Shown here: one piece after another, positions 45,227-59,511 of the stretch | Layout: each line of letters opens with the position of its first letter | Position numbering within the stretch: position 1 is the stretch's first letter | Assembly (NCBI GenBank): GCA_018350325.1 | Contig: JAEVLN010000035.1 | Coordinates: forward strand, 371,695 to 435,694 | DNA from: Globodera rostochiensis | Lineage: Eukaryota > Nematoda > Chromadorea > Rhabditida > Heteroderidae | Reading direction: 5' to 3' | Length of the DNA stretch: 64,000 nt | Notes under the pieces: generated by a model | Databases searched by the model: none | Told to the model about the DNA's origin: nothing | Seen by the model: only the letters and a program-made list of their open reading frames with translations | Made by a program: the position numbers and the translations under genes

Positions 45227-47916
45227 TTCACAAAAACAAATATTACGTATTGAAAGAAAGTGAATCCATACAATTCTCACAAAATCAATTAAGCCCAAAA
45301 GATAAATAGGAATCTAAGCCGTATGCACACAAAAAAATAATGCATAAAATAATAAAATTTATTTTAATTATTTTGTTTTATGCTTTAGTTTTTTTATTTT
45401 GCAGATTAATTTATCAACTTTTCATTATTAATTTTTTATTTTCGTTAATTTTTTTATATTTTTATCAACAAGCACATTAATAAAATGCCATTTTTATAAC
45501 TTTTCCGAAGCATCGGTATTCCGTGCCTTTTGCACTCGTTTCTCCGTTTATTGCAAATTAATTGTGAGGTCGTTGCTGCTTTTGTTTCTAACTTTGCTGC
45601 TTATTTTATATTTCAAAGATTGCAGTCAGTAGTTATATTTTATTTCGCGAATAATAATAAATATTAATTTATATCTGACAAAACTCCAGTCTTAAGCCTC
45701 AGTTTAAAACTAACATAATTCTGGGTGCTGTTTAATTTCGCTTTTCCGTTTAAAGTTTTATTATTCGTCTCCTTGTTTTATTCCAAAACTTTTTGTAAAA
45801 TAATTTTATTTTTAAAAGCTTAAGATTCAAAAACAGCCTGTTTTTTATTCAAGCGTTTTTGCTTTTTGTGGATTTATTTTTCTGATAAAATTAGCTATAT
45901 TTTCTGTGCGAATGGATAATTTTAAAAATTTCATTTATTTTTTAGCAAAAAACTAATATTTATACAATATTCCAAATATTACATTAAAATAATATAACAA
46001 TTAATGTGCGAATATTTAATATAAACAATGAAAATACTAAGAAACAAAGAAAAAAAATGTCTTAATTTATTAAAATAATAATAAACGTAATGTATAAAAA
46101 TAATTATAGTTACATTTGTGTTAATATGTATAAAAAATTGTATTTAATATTTTACAGCTTTACGCGAAAAGCTCAATTATGTGCTCAATCAACAAACATC
46201 CTATTTTTAAGAAAAACAACACATTATGGTGATTAATTTTAATCGCAATACAAAAAATTTTTGAAAATTTGTTTTAATAAAATTATTTTAAGAAAAAAAC
46301 TTTCTAAATTGAATTTAAATATAATTTAATATAAATAACTGAAAGTAAAGCATATTAATAAACTATTTAAAAATATGGTTACCATTTGAGCACTAACAAA
46401 TAAGTAATAAAAATTTATTAAATTTATCGTGTTAAAAATCCAGAAACAAGAGAATGTTTAACATTGAAATTTAAAGTTGCTATAAAAAAACAAAATCCAT
46501 TTAAAATACCAATACAGCATTTTTAAAGTACTGATAATCCTCTCCAACTAATAAATGTTGATATTTTAAAATATACACTTAAACTTAACAATTTAATTCT
46601 GAGAAAATTTACACAGCAATTGTTTGCCTCAAGCAGCACAAGAATTATGAGAGTGGAGCATTCTAAATTAAATACCAGGCTGACATCTTTAGGCCTTTTC
46701 TTCGATAATCTTTGAAATGTGAGTTTAAACAAAAATAAATGCAATAATATATAAAAAATTCTTATAAAAAACTAAGATAAATTTACGAAAAAAGACTAAA
46801 TTTATAAAATAAATAAGCAATGGCCTATGTTCAGAAACGCTGAGGAAACGGATATGGGGCATAAAAATTTGAAAAAGTAAGTATACTAATGAAATTATTT
46901 TTCCTTAAATTTTTTTTCAAACAAAATATTATATTCTATAAAAATAAATTAATTATAAAGTTTCCCTTGTCACACTCGGTTTGAGCAAACAGTTTGAAGT
47001 ACTTGATAGTAAAAAAGGCTCTCGACACCGCTTATAAAATTCTGAATTATGAATGCATGTTGCAGTACATATTATCTTTATTAATATTTAATAAAATTGA
47101 CAAATTATAAAATTTGCTTACTAACAAATTCTATGTTAAAACATTTTTTTGAAAAAATAATGCAGCCCTTAAGAAATTAAAATACAAAAGACAATAAGTA
47201 TGACCTATAAAATAAACAGATTTTCTATAAATATATATGCTAGGCATAAAAAATTGTATTTTTTTAAACAGTACAGAAAAGTAATTTTAAAATAACCAAA
47301 TTCTTATGTTAATTAACAAAATAAAAAATTAAACTGATGGTTTGAAACGGAAAATTACATCTGATTAGCGATTAATAAAATTAATAATGAACAACTAATC
47401 GGATGAGCATATTATTTACATATTGTAATTCAACTTTTATGTAATGACAAAACCAATAAATTGAAAAACTTACAACCATTAAATATTTAATACTTCTTTG
47501 AGATTATTCCGGGTTAAAATGTTAATTAAATATTTTTGAATATTTAGCTTCTGTCAGCGCATAAATTAATTCTGTCGGCAGCCAGTGCGGTGTTTAAGAA
47601 AATGTTTGAACATGATGCTAAAAACACAAAGACTGGTACGGGTGTGCAAATTTTGTTTAAAACCTAAAAAAAAAATTTTAACTAAAAAAGTTAAACCCGT
47701 GGTGATCACCGACGTGGAATGAGCTTTTAATAGAATAAAACTGCAAAGACAATAAAAAGTTTAAATATAAAAATATTTTTTAAATAAATGACGATTTACC
47801 TTGACGCTTAACATATAAGAATAATGAAATAATAAATTTAAGGTATGATATTAAAATGATTATTAAAAGGTATGATATTAATGATTATTAATCATATGTA
47901 AAAAGATCATTAGCTA
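45227..47916. other. Mostly A-rich spacer with weak exon-like patches
   Basis: 45360-45960 is locally T-rich, with a GC-richer patch at 45505-45600 readable on both strands. At 46534-46733 the plus strand is open for about 66 codons (…RIMRVEHSKLNTRLTSLGLF…) ending in TGA, but codon bias is flat, and the minus strand is also open for 73 codons. Confidence 0.4.
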
Positions 47917-48099
47917 ATGCCTACATGTAATAGCACCTTCGCAAGGCTCCTGACTGAAGCGATGTGGCGTTACTTTGCGACTATGCTCGACAACCAAATG
48001 CTGATAATGGAGCGGCAGCGAGACACGGAGCTGCGTTTCGACGCCATGCTTTCAAGCGTTGGCGAGATGCAAGAAACCTTTCTCAGCCAAGGCGGCTGA
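47917..48099 (+). CDS. Coding-like ORF, 60 codons, Met/Glu-rich helix
   Basis: ATG to TGA, GC-rich throughout. The peptide includes EAMWRYFATMLDNQMLIMER and RDTELRFDAMLSSVGEMQET, consistent with a long amphipathic helix or coiled coil. Sixteen codons start with G and 15 have A in second position. The GC-rich region and coding-like composition continue for about 15 codons beyond the TGA (to 48147), so the islet may extend further if TGA were sense or the stop is a lesion. It could be an exon end of a DNA-binding or structural protein. No family is recognised. Confidence 0.5.
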   Translation: MPTCNSTFARLLTEAMWRYFATMLDNQMLIMERQRDTELRFDAMLSSVGEMQETFLSQGG

Positions 48100-51000
48100 T
48101 CAAAGTTCCACGTATCTGCGACAGTTCAAGCTTTTACACTTAAAAATTAAATAACCGATGTAAATGAAAAAACAAATAATGTATAAAATCTGAACAAATT
48201 AAACAATTAAATAAATCCGTGCTGGAAATATCACATCTAGTGGCCGCGCAGGATTCAAAAGCAAGGTTCATATAATGAGAGCGCTTGCAAGAATACCCAA
48301 AAAAATATTTTTTTTATTAAACCTTTGGCATGCCAATAAGGCCATTTAATGAATAATAAGTAAACCATTATTAAAGATTAGATACTTATCTACTAAATAA
48401 TGCAAAATAAATAAATAAAAAACTAAAATAATTTATATACATAAAATCAAATGTTAACAAAGAACAAAAATTTTAAGTAAACAAAGTGAGAGAGGATAAT
48501 AAAACAATAAAATGAGGCGTGAAAGGCAAATACTCCTTCAAATCTAATAAAATCGGTTTATCCACTATAAGTAAAAAGATGATATAAAATATTAAAAAAC
48601 TAAATTATGTGAACTGTATCAAAAATTATTTATTTGACCAAGAATAAATAATTGTTCAATTTTAATTTTGAAAATAAAATCATTTAATTTGAAAAATTAT
48701 AAATGGCTTAAAATCCAAAGAAAAAACCCAATCAAAAATAAAATACACAGCATGGGGGGTCGCACAGCAATATGCTATTTTCGCAATCATGGAAAGGAAG
48801 CAAATGTTTTGGTTAATTAACCTAAATTTCCTCTTTTGGTGCCAGTGTGTAACATAAATAGCTACAGATAATAAATAAAAACAATTATACTACCACTAAA
48901 TAATAAACAAAATGCACAAAAAGTTTATATTATTTTAATAATATATAATAAAAAATAAATATATTTATTTAAATATTCTAAGCGACAAATCTTTGATAAA
49001 CTGACATTTTATATATCAGAAAGCTAGATCACCATTTGAGAAGCAGTGTTGCTATTAATTCTAAAGATATTAGTAAATTTAAATATCTCTAAAAAAACAA
49101 AAAATATTGTTTTATGCATTATGCCCAAGTTGCAATAAATGCAATGAACAAAATATTTGTAAGAAACAATAAAAAATGCGAAAAAGTTAACAAAATCTTA
49201 GTTCACATAAATAAATCTTATTTGCTATGTATCGCGGCAAGAAATGTCCCAAGAGTTTTGCTACTCAAGAGACCCTGAACGGGATAATTTTAGCAGCTAT
49301 CATACTGAATACCAAGACGCGCCTAAAAATTAATGCGGAAATATTATTTTGTCTAGATTCAATTAAAACTAAACATTCTCTAAAAAATGCAATAAAATTT
49401 TAAAAAGAAAAATATGATTGAAAACTAAATATCTGAAAAAATTTATTAAAGTTTAATTATTAAGAAAGTTTTAACGATAAAATATGATTACAAGCTTTTA
49501 AAGTCGTAATCATTAAAAAAGTTGCAATTTTATAAAAAGATGTGAAAAAAATACGCGTATGCAATCATAAAAGAGGATTAATGCAAGTATTAAAAAATAA
49601 TGCAAAAAAAAGAAAGTTGAGTTTAAATATTGTATTTTTTCAGACTAAATTAATGATAAATCAGTTTATATATGGAATGAATCATTCTGCATTCACACAA
49701 CCAACAAATTATTTATAATCAAGAGATATTATGCTTCCGGCATCAGAATGTTGTCGTTCTTCGTCCTGTTAAACGCGTAGTCAATGCAAAGATTAACATT
49801 ACATTGATTATAAATGTAATTGATGCAGCAGGGCGAATAATACATTTTTGGCAGTTTTAAATAATTATTAATTAAAATATTGATATTTTGTAATCATTTT
49901 TATAAGCAATTATTGTTGTTTGTTTTATTATATTTGTTGTATAATATTCATACATATAAAGCCGGACCCAATCTTTGTAAGAAATGGGCCAACGTGCCTT
50001 ATGTTTATACTCATTGTCATTTAAATTATTATTATTCACGACCAATGCCATATGTTCAGTGCCAGCTGGTTTAATGCAGTTTAAGTGTTTTTTGTCAAGA
50101 TTTTGAAAATTTTCACGGACAACTCATTTTTATTTTATCCAGCATGGCTTTGCTTTGAAAAGCAATGTTATGTATTTATAAAGATTTTTTGTAACAGTAT
50201 GATTCAAATTGTATATTTATTGTGCTTTTAAAGCCTTTGAAAGTTTTAAAATTATTATAATGTATCCACATAGACGTTGGTGTCGTTTATAAAGTTTTCT
50301 TTCATGGGAATCAAAAATTACAGAAGAGTAATAAAAAACTGAACAAAATTAAATTAAAATAATAAAGAAGAAAGTAACAAAAAACACCGCCGAAGCGTTG
50401 ACGAAAAACCCAATAAAAATTAGGCGTAAAAATCAACTTCAAATTGCGTTCCTGTTGAGTTTTGTTGTTTCCACTGGGCAATCATTTTTGTATTAAATAT
50501 AATTTTTTTCAATTTAAATCTCGTTTTTTTGATATTTTAAGTCGTTTACTTGCTGTGATATATTTATTTGATGATACTTTTAGATAATAAATTAAATTTT
50601 TTTAAATTTACAATTTTAATTAATTGATAATCGTCATGCATTTTTACATGTTATTTTGTCTTCTGATTGTTAATTTTTGCATAATTACATGACTTGTGCC
50701 TGACCTTTTTTTCTCTTGATAGTTTCGCAAGTTTTTTTTGTTAACAGTTGCCCTAAGCTTTATTTATATTATTTTACGATATTGTTTTAAGTTTATTGAT
50801 TTGTTTTTCGCGGACCTCCAGTAGGTCCACGCCGGCCATTCTGCGTGAAATGGACGGAGATGAAATGTGCATCTATTATGCTTTATTGATTTATGTATAT
50901 TTATTTCCCTTTTTTATTTTTATCAAATTTTCCTCCGCCGGTCTTTAATTTCCAGAATGTTAATATGTTAGTTTTTTAATTTACATTAGTTGAATATTAT

Positions 51001-54000
51001 TACGTCATTAGTTTATTAATTTATTAATAAATTTCGCTATCTATTTCGGTTATTATATACCTAAGACATAAAATGCTATTACCAAAGGAAATTGAAATAA
51101 TATGCAGCCACGGACTCTCGCGTCTTAAAATTAATTTATATTTTCAATATATTTCTAAAATTATTGAATATTAATAGTGATTTTACAATTTCTTGAGTTT
51201 TATTTGATTTTTAATTGTCTGTTCATTGTTAAATAATTTAGAGCTTGTATTCTTATTAAAAAAGAAACATTTTGTTTATTAATTATTAATTTGATAATTG
51301 CTTTAACATTAAATCAAATATCCCAAAAGGGCAAACCAATGTGCAGACTCACAAAAACAAAAAGTTAAAAAAAATTAATTTGAATTTATCTTGTGATGAG
51401 TTCAATCAAAATAAAGATGAAGATTATCAAAGAAACAATTACTAAATAAATTGAGTAAATTGCAAAAATATAATTATTTTTAATAAATTATAAAATGTTA
51501 AATTCCAGCCGGAGGGATGCGCACCAAATTGGCTAAATAAATGTTTAAAAATCATAAATGATATGTTCCAAAGTATAAAAAGGGCACAAGTGTTATGTAC
51601 CTAATAAAACTAATAGACGTTCACTAAAATGAAAACTTTCAGAATAATCATTAAAAAATTGTATTTAATTATACCAAACTCTAAACCAAATTAAGTTAAA
51701 TACAAGAGGAAAAAGCACATTTGTAACGCAGCTCTCTTTTCTCAACATGTAACAAAGACGACATTACCCGGACGGATGAAAAGGACCGAATTTGCTTGGT
51801 TCAAATTCTGGAAAGAAGAGGCTGAGAGGCGAGGGGTTGAGTTGTTTTGCAATAAATCGCCGATGGGCCAATTTTTATCGCGTTAGAGCATTTCTTAAAA
51901 ATTAATTTAATTCCAATATCAAAAATAGGTAAATTAATATAAACTCAGCAAACAACAACAGTAAATGTTTTTGCAATTATGATTGTAAAAGAATAGGGAT
52001 TAAAATTACGCTTTTGTAATTTTAATTAATTAAAAATTTTAATAAGCTTAAATATTTTTAGTGTTGACAATTTAATGTAAATCAATTAAAAACATTATAT
52101 ATTTTACAGTTGATCGATTTCACAAGACTGATTTCTTAAAATAAATAACCCTAGCCCGTCCGTGACTGGTCATGCGAGCTGCTGACCCGGGATAATCGAA
52201 ACAATGACATATAATTCGTCTTCTTCTCGTAGCTTTTTACAAAACACTACAATCTTATCATCAGAACTAAATACCTGAGCAACCTAAAAAAAAAATCTGA
52301 AAACATAAAAATTAAAATTTTTGAAAAAATTTAAAAACAAAGCAATTCCTTAGAAAGAAAATATTGTTAATATCAAAAACAATCGACAAATGTCGTTCGA
52401 CTGAATATACTCAAATAAAAAAACTAAAATAATGAAGATTTAAGCATTGTCTAAAAGCGAAATAAACAACTGGATCAAAGATCAAGGACACAAAACATAT
52501 AATAAAATTAATTTTATCTTTCAAATATAATATGATTTGATAAAATGTTTTAAATTAGTCAAGAACTTTATTTTTCAGGTTCAATTATAAAAATCTTTTT
52601 AAAAAATAGATATCCAACATTAATTTATTTAAAATGATAATTAAACAATCAAAAACTTTATATCATTTATCTCTGTTGCATAATATATATCAATTACAAT
52701 TAAATTAATTTACAGTTCTACATTTTACTTTTTTATTAATTTTATTTTTAATTTGAGGAATGCAACACGGTTGGCGCGGAGCATTTGAGATTATGAATTG
52801 ATTTTTAATTTCTTATTACGATCTTTGCGGTATGTTGATAAGCCTTCGAGTTACTTCATTGTGTTTTCATAAACTAAGGTAAAATAAAAATCGATTAAAC
52901 TAACAAGAACTCTGTGAACAAAAACGTCGCTTAACACCATGGCTAACATGGACAACTACCGAAACCCTGTGACAAGTAATAATCGATATCCGGATATCCG
53001 TGGTTATATTAAAACAAACTCAAGGCAAATACCAACAGTAAGAAATAGCGAAGTTAATACCATTAATGTAAAAAATGTTGTTTTCTAGTTGTTTTTTATT
53101 AGTAGAAAGATTAGTAAATTCGAGATATGAAATTTACAAAAATAAAGAGTTTCACTAATAAAATTTTTATTCTCGTTGCCGTAATATATTTACAATTTGA
53201 CAGTTGACATTTTTTAAATAAATCAAATTAAATTAACTATAATGTTTTTATAACGAGTAATTTGAGAATTAATTAAAACAAAAACTTTTTTAAAAAAATT
53301 GTACCAACAAAAATATCGACAATAAATTTACAAACGATAACTTATTAACATTAAACTATGAAATATTTTATAAAAATAAATTATAATGAAAAAAATAAAT
53401 TTATCAATCAATGTTTAGATAAAATACGAATCATAAATATAGTCAAAGCACCACAGCGAACTTATAAATTAAAAAATTGGAGCCCTGGGACGCCAGGAGC
53501 AGCTCTAAGGCGAGGAGGCCGTTTCAGTGAAAATAAAAATTTAAATATTTAAAAAAAAAAGATAAAACTCAACTATTTAAAGGCCAAAGAAACTGTCAAA
53601 ATACCTGATAATGTCAAGGCTTCGTCAACAATCTATAATGGATAAGACTGCGTCTTATAAAAATTAAAAGATATAAAAATTGATACTGTGATTTACCAAA
53701 AACAATTAAATTGATAGAATCATTAATTTAATTTAACAATAAATATTGATAAATTTAATTTAATTTATTTTTAATAAGATTATATTTAAATAAAAGGATT
53801 AATTTAGGCCTCCGAAAAGTTGTTTCTGGCCCTTCATGTTCGCCTCTGTTTACCAAATGTCAAAGCGAAAAATTCATCAAACTGTTTTACAGACAATAAT
53901 AAAATCAATTAAATTTAAGTTAATAATAGGCATTTATATTCAAACATTATACTGTTAAATCAAATTAAAAAACTCACAAGGCTTTATAATATTTATATTA

Positions 54001-55448
54001 ATCTTTAAATGTTTGTTATCGCAAATTTTTGATTCGACATAAAATCATTATACCTAACTAAGGCTTAAAAGAATAAAAAATTGCAAAACAACTAATTAAA
54101 TAAAGTATTATCGAAATACTTTTGGAATCTTATTTAAAATCTATGACATTAAAATATTAATAACTGAAAGCTAAAAGGATTTTTTCTCGGTACATCTGCT
54201 AGTGAAATGTTGATTCCTGTACAACCAAAAAAAGAAATAACGGTTGAGTTGTTAAATTTTGATTTAAGTTTATCCCTCAACTTAAATTTAAAAATAAGTA
54301 AAGAAATAATATATCCATGAACAGACAACAATTACAACATCAAAATTAAACCAAAATAATTGCTTGATCATTATTAGAATCCTTCAAGCATCAATAATAG
54401 TGCATAGATTCTGTTCTAGTAAATACGAACAAATTGAATTATGCCTTTCGTTGTAAAAGAGAGACTATAAATTCTATTAAAGAAATATAATGCAACAATT
54501 CAAATCTATACATAAACCATATTAAAGATATAAACTAATCAGTATTAGGCTTAACTTAATACATTGCTGTACACATACATTTGCCACCTATTAACATGTT
54601 TTCGTTTAAAGATAACAATATTTATTTTTCTTGATTTGTGACATAACTAGAAATATCTTCATGTTATTTTAACAAAAGGTCAAATCGTCACTTGAATGCA
54701 CTGATCAAAGAGGGATAGTGATCATCGTTATGGATAAAAACCTCAAAGATGCAATTAGGTGTAATAAAAAAATGCTTTTAGTAATAATTTATATAATTGA
54801 AAGACAAAAAATATTTTAAATTTTTATAGCTAATTTGCTGTGCAGCGTAGCATTAATTTATAACAATTGGAAATACAAAGATGTTATTTGAATGCATTCA
54901 ACATAAAAAATGACAAAAAATTAAAAAAAGTATTTTGATTTTCAAAGTTCCTATTTATTTTATTAAAATAAATATTTAAAAGGACTACGACAGTGGCAAC
55001 GTGCATTCGTTAATCAAATGGCATGAAATGAATGAACAAGCGAAATTGTTTAAAAGTAGTTAATCTAAATAAAAGAATATTATTAATCAAAAAAAATTGT
55101 TAAACACAGTAAAGCATTATTTAATGCCAATAAAATATATAAAAATTAACATACTTGACAGCACATTTTTATAGAAGTGGAACTTGTGAATTAAATTTAG
55201 TTAAAGCAAATAAATTAAAAAATTTAACACAAGTTTATTCAGTCTCATTGGTCACTAATCAAAAATAAAAAATAAATCCTCAAAAAATATAAATATATAT
55301 AATATAACTTTAGAGTGTTAAAACATTTTAAGAATTAATTGCACACTTTAAGTTTAAAATAAAATATATAAAAAGCAGTCATAATGGACAGCATAAAATT
55401 AGGCAAACTCATTGCCTGTTATTAAAAATAATACAATAATAAAGCAAA
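48100..55448. other. Long spacer, A-rich with a T-rich block; no supported gene
   Basis: A sharp strand switch from A-rich to T-rich occurs near 49.86 kb and back near 51.28 kb. GC-richer patches at 49240-49330, 51740-51850, 52155-52200, 52935-53005 and 53455-53525 hold no frame worth calling. 52984-53005 has GATATCCGGATATCCG, a motif type also found at 63.3-63.7 kb. Confidence 0.45.
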
Positions 55449-55671
55449 AAATTTTATTTTATTTTAAGTGATTTTTAACCATTTTGTGCAAAATTGGGTG
55501 ATTGATTAAAATACTATAAAAGTTGAAAATCATGCAGAAAGAAGATTTAGCCTCGTTTAAATCCTAATCCTAAAAGCTTATATCGTTTTATTGCTTAACA
55601 AAAATTTATTTTTAAAAATCACATTAACTTAAATAAACCTAATTTATAAACACCAATTGGAGTAGAATATA
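55449..55671 (+). repeat. Inverted repeat pair, left copy (~220 bp)
   Basis: Its reverse complement is found at 62362-62740. Shared blocks include ATTTTTAACCATTTTGTGCA, GATTTAGCCTCGTTTAAATC and CACCAATTGGAGTAGAATAT. Similarity starts at AAATTTTATTTTATTTTAAG and ends at GGAGTAGAATATA on both copies. The copies have diverged, and only this one lacks a ~150-bp internal insertion. It is a dispersed element of unknown class. Confidence 0.85.
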
Positions 55672-58600
55672 AAAAACCCAAAAATATATTTATAATATGA
55701 AAACACAACACATTATAATTTTAAAAATACCCACTCATTTAAATGATTGTTATAATCAACTTATATTTTAAGAAATTTTTTCAATATTTATAAAATAATT
55801 AACAAAAAAAAAATAGGAGCGAAAATCTAAGAATAATATTATTTAGAAAGCAATTTTATGTATTTATAATGATTTTTTAATGTTACGACAAAATCTGATG
55901 AATTTTTTAATGTTACGACAAGAAGCTGAAGCAGAATAAAAAATTAAATTATAATCCCAAAATAAAATCGTTATATTAAAATAAATAATTATTATAAATC
56001 TAATAATATTTTTAACGCATACCGATTCTGATATAATAAAAAACATTATCATTAAATGATTTTTTATGAGTATTGCAAAAAAAAAATAATGGTGCCTTGT
56101 CGTTAACTGCATTACAAAACTTAAACTAAAAAAAACTTTTAATTTTAGAAGCAAATAATGCCTAATTATTTTGAAGCTTTTAATTGTAAAATAAAATCTG
56201 TTTTCTCATTTAAAAATTTTTATATTAATCCATAAAAATACTCCTTAATTTTTAATTTAAAAAAGTGCAAACAAACTTGTTTTTCATATTTTTATCAAAA
56301 GGATCCTTTTGTCTTTCCTAACTAATCAAACCTAATGAATAAAAATATTAATAAATATAGAAAGCGATATTTAAATGTTGCTGGGTGTGGACAACCCATG
56401 ACCATGAGTTTTTGATCAGCGAACAACAGTTTCACATCGACAAGATTGCGGATAGAGAGACTAGACAGCTAAATCACTAACACAATTGGTGTAAATAAAT
56501 GTATTTAATAAAAAAACCTTACAATTAAAAGAAAACCAAATGTTTTCACTAGCAAAAGAAATTTTATAAAATAGCTAAATTTGGTAAATACTGTTAATTT
56601 GATTATTGTTTTAAATAATTTTTATTAAGTATTATTAATACCCATTCCAATTAATTTTATCAAATTTGCTAGAAATATTTACTTAGCTTCATTAAATCTT
56701 ATAGACGATAGTATACAATAATCAATATTATTGCCAAATTAATCTGCGGAGAGATAGGTTGGTTTGCAGAATTTTTCTTTAAATTTTCAGTATTGTTTAA
56801 ACATTATTTGTTTTTTTGTTTAGAATTGTTTTAAAAATCAAGTAGCACACGTATTATTTGTTTATTATTTTTAGAAGAAAATTTGCCCAAAAAATTATCC
56901 AATATATTGATATTTCAATTTTATGTAAGATTTCATGTTGTAAGGCTTATTATTTGTTTCAAATTATATTAGCTTTTTTGACGATGCATTTTAATGATAA
57001 TGACATAAGTTATAATAAATTAAAACATTTTATTTATTCGTTTGCCTTTTTCTGCATTTATTCTTTATATTTGCATTTAAATTAACAATTTAAGTTATTC
57101 ACTTTTAGTCGTTTAAGCCATTGCCTTTTAGTATATAATTTAATATAATATGAAATATTTGCTCATAATAATAAGTTTTTTGATTCATTATAATTTTTAA
57201 AAAATAAAGAATAAAGTTTAATGATAATTTTTTTATTTTATTTTTTAAATATTTCAATTGCCCAACATTTTCCATCATTGACAAAGTAAACATGGGCATA
57301 TGTTTCTTTCTTTTATTGCGTTGTCATAGTCATAGTATTGTTTATAACATTACATTGTTTTCAATTTTATTATTGGTTTACGGGCCTCCGGGTTAATGTC
57401 GAGTGGTATAACCACTTTTAATAGTCCCTTTCCATAATACACTTAAGATTTATATTTATATTATTGTAAAATTCACAATTTACATATTTAATTATCTACT
57501 ATTTCTATGGCATGTTTCATTTAATCTCTTTTATTTCAAATCATTTCTTTAATTTATTACAGCACTTCATAATATGTGCTTTGAAATTAAATCATCGACG
57601 TCGTTATATCTTCGTTTTGTTAGCGTGATGCATTTATTTAACTGTATTTTGTATTGGGCATACTATGCTCGTTCTTCGTCGTGATGATCGTTCGTGATTA
57701 GCGCTTACGCCCTCCTTCGAGATGAGCGAATATTTAATGCATATAATAATATATATGCAAATTTATTGATTCAAAAAAATTAAAGCAGGTTTTAACAATT
57801 ATTTATTACGTAATAATAGGGTTTTAGGTAATAATTATTAACAACATAAATTTATTTATTTTCAATGAGAAAATGCACTTTACCTATTAATTAAATTTAC
57901 ACGAATTTATTGTAAATCCAAAATTGAAACATTTATTTTATAGTTTTACTTCATTAACAAAGCTCAACCTTTTTATAATTTAATTACTTGTTTTTATTAT
58001 TAAATATTTATATACTAATATTAGGTGTATAAGTGTAATTAAATAAAAATTTTCACATTTTTTTTCGTTGAAAAAAACACTAGATATTTTTAAATTAAAT
58101 GGAATTAATAAAACTGTCTAAATGCGAGACTTCAAAAAATTGAATTTATTAATTATTAATTTTGTTTATATTAAATTGTTTTATTTATTAATTTAATTGA
58201 AAATGTTTTTGTTGAAGTGAAATTTATACTGGATGGTTTTTTATTTTTTGTCCATCAACAATAATAATAAATTTATACGCATACTAAAATTGTTCAAAGT
58301 CCCAAATCCGTAGTTTGTAATCATTGAGGAAAAAGTTCCCAGCAATTATTGTTTAAATGAAAATTATTAATTGTACCACCTTTTCCAATATTGTGAATTT
58401 ATTTATTGTGCGAAAAAATTAAATTGTGTTTTAAATTTTCCAGCTCCTCAAAATTTAGGAAAATTTATATTTTTATTGCGTTTTAGTTCGAACTTTATTA
58501 AAAATTCACACCGTTTAGTGTGTAATGTAAATGCTTGTCAATGTATATTGAAGATTATTTTATATAATAGTATGTTTATAGAATTAATTGATATTTTGTT

Positions 58601-58721
58601 AATTGCTTATATTAATACCAATAAACAAACTAATGAGTCTTCTTTAAACTTTTTGTTTTTTATTTTCAGCATTAAAGGGTATTTTAGGTATTTGCCCTTG
58701 ACAAGAAAATCACACTGTTAG
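55672..58721. other. A-rich then T-rich spacer; longest ATG frame at right
   Basis: Holds a 30-bp tandem duplication (55872-55920) and the 116-codon frame 58371-58721. That frame is AT-rich, lacks coding bias and contains an intron-like 3' end (TTTTTTATTTTCAG, ending near 58669), so I do not call it a gene. The strand bias switches near 56.6 kb. Confidence 0.45.
55872..55920 (+). repeat. 30-bp tandem duplication
   Basis: ATTTTTTAATGTTACGACAA occurs twice at a 30-bp spacing. Confidence 0.8.
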
Positions 58722-58847
58722 AATATATATTTTTTTAAACATTTTCCGGAGTTAAACCACGCGGAAGTTGTCGTTGACGCGGTCTCGAGACCCCAGGCCC
58801 TGAAAAAAATAAAATTTTTTAATTTTATAACGCGTAATTATATTTAA
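58722..58847 (+). CDS. Coding-like islet, 41 codons, unknown protein
   Basis: Frame from the TAG at 58719-58721 to TAA 58845-58847. The GC-rich core 58746-58802 reads PELNHAEVVVDAVSRPQAL. Ten of its 18 central codons start with G and one has G second, a very strong signature over a short span. It lies in the same frame as the 116-codon frame just upstream, separated by one TAG. No start or splice site is clear. No family is recognised. Confidence 0.35.
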   Translation, partial: NIYFFKHFPELNHAEVVVDAVSRPQALKKIKFFNFITRNYI

Positions 58848-59511
58848 GTATGTAGCAGTTAATGATATCATATAAATTTTAATGCCGATTGTTTTGCAAG
58901 TCGTCCGTCATCTTTGTGTGAGTTTTTAATTATTCAATTTTTTTAGTTCAGCAATGTTTACAAAGTAAGTTAAATTGGTTAAATATACATTTATCGTTAA
59001 ACACAATAAATTTATTATAAACCTTTTAAGCTTAAATCCACCGAATCAAATTACAAAAGAAAAAATTTGGTATGACTTTTATGGTGGGTCATAAATTATT
59101 TTTTTAATGTTATATTAAAGCAAATACTATTTTATTTCTCATAAAAACATAAGATGTAGGATGTATTGCAATCTATCACTTTTTATTACATTGACATACT
59201 TCATTAATGTATCTATCTAGATATTATATAAATAATTCCTTCCATTTCGTTCGAACAAATAAATCAGGTAGTTCTTAAATGTAATACACCGATTTTTCAA
59301 ACTTTTCGCGATATATGGTTTGGTAAACTATTTTGGAACTAATTGGAACTTTAAGTGCCTATTTTGCCTTTTTTTTTTTATACTCTATAAATTATCATAA
59401 TTTAAAAATAGTGAATTTATAATAAAGAACTGCTACAACTTCAAAGGATTTCACTCCAATTAACCAAATGTAAAATTTTGGCAACAAAATAAAAATATTT
59501 AATATGAAATT
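58848..59511. other. T-rich spacer, nothing recognised
   Basis: 59440-59460 (CTTCAAAGGATTTCACTCC) matches 39256-39275 over about 22 bp with one mismatch. Otherwise empty. Confidence 0.45.

Noticed and set aside
46523..46744. Overlapping open frames on both strands (66 and 73 codons)
   Set aside because: Flat codon-position composition in both; probably chance.
58371..58721. 116-codon frame, the longest in the window
   Set aside because: AT-rich, without coding bias, with an intron-like pyrimidine tract and CAG inside. Open frames of this size are expected by chance in 64 kb of this composition.
39256..59462. 22-bp match between 39256-39277 and 59438-59460
   Set aside because: Too short, with unrelated flanks; could be chance or a fragment of a repeat I cannot delimit.
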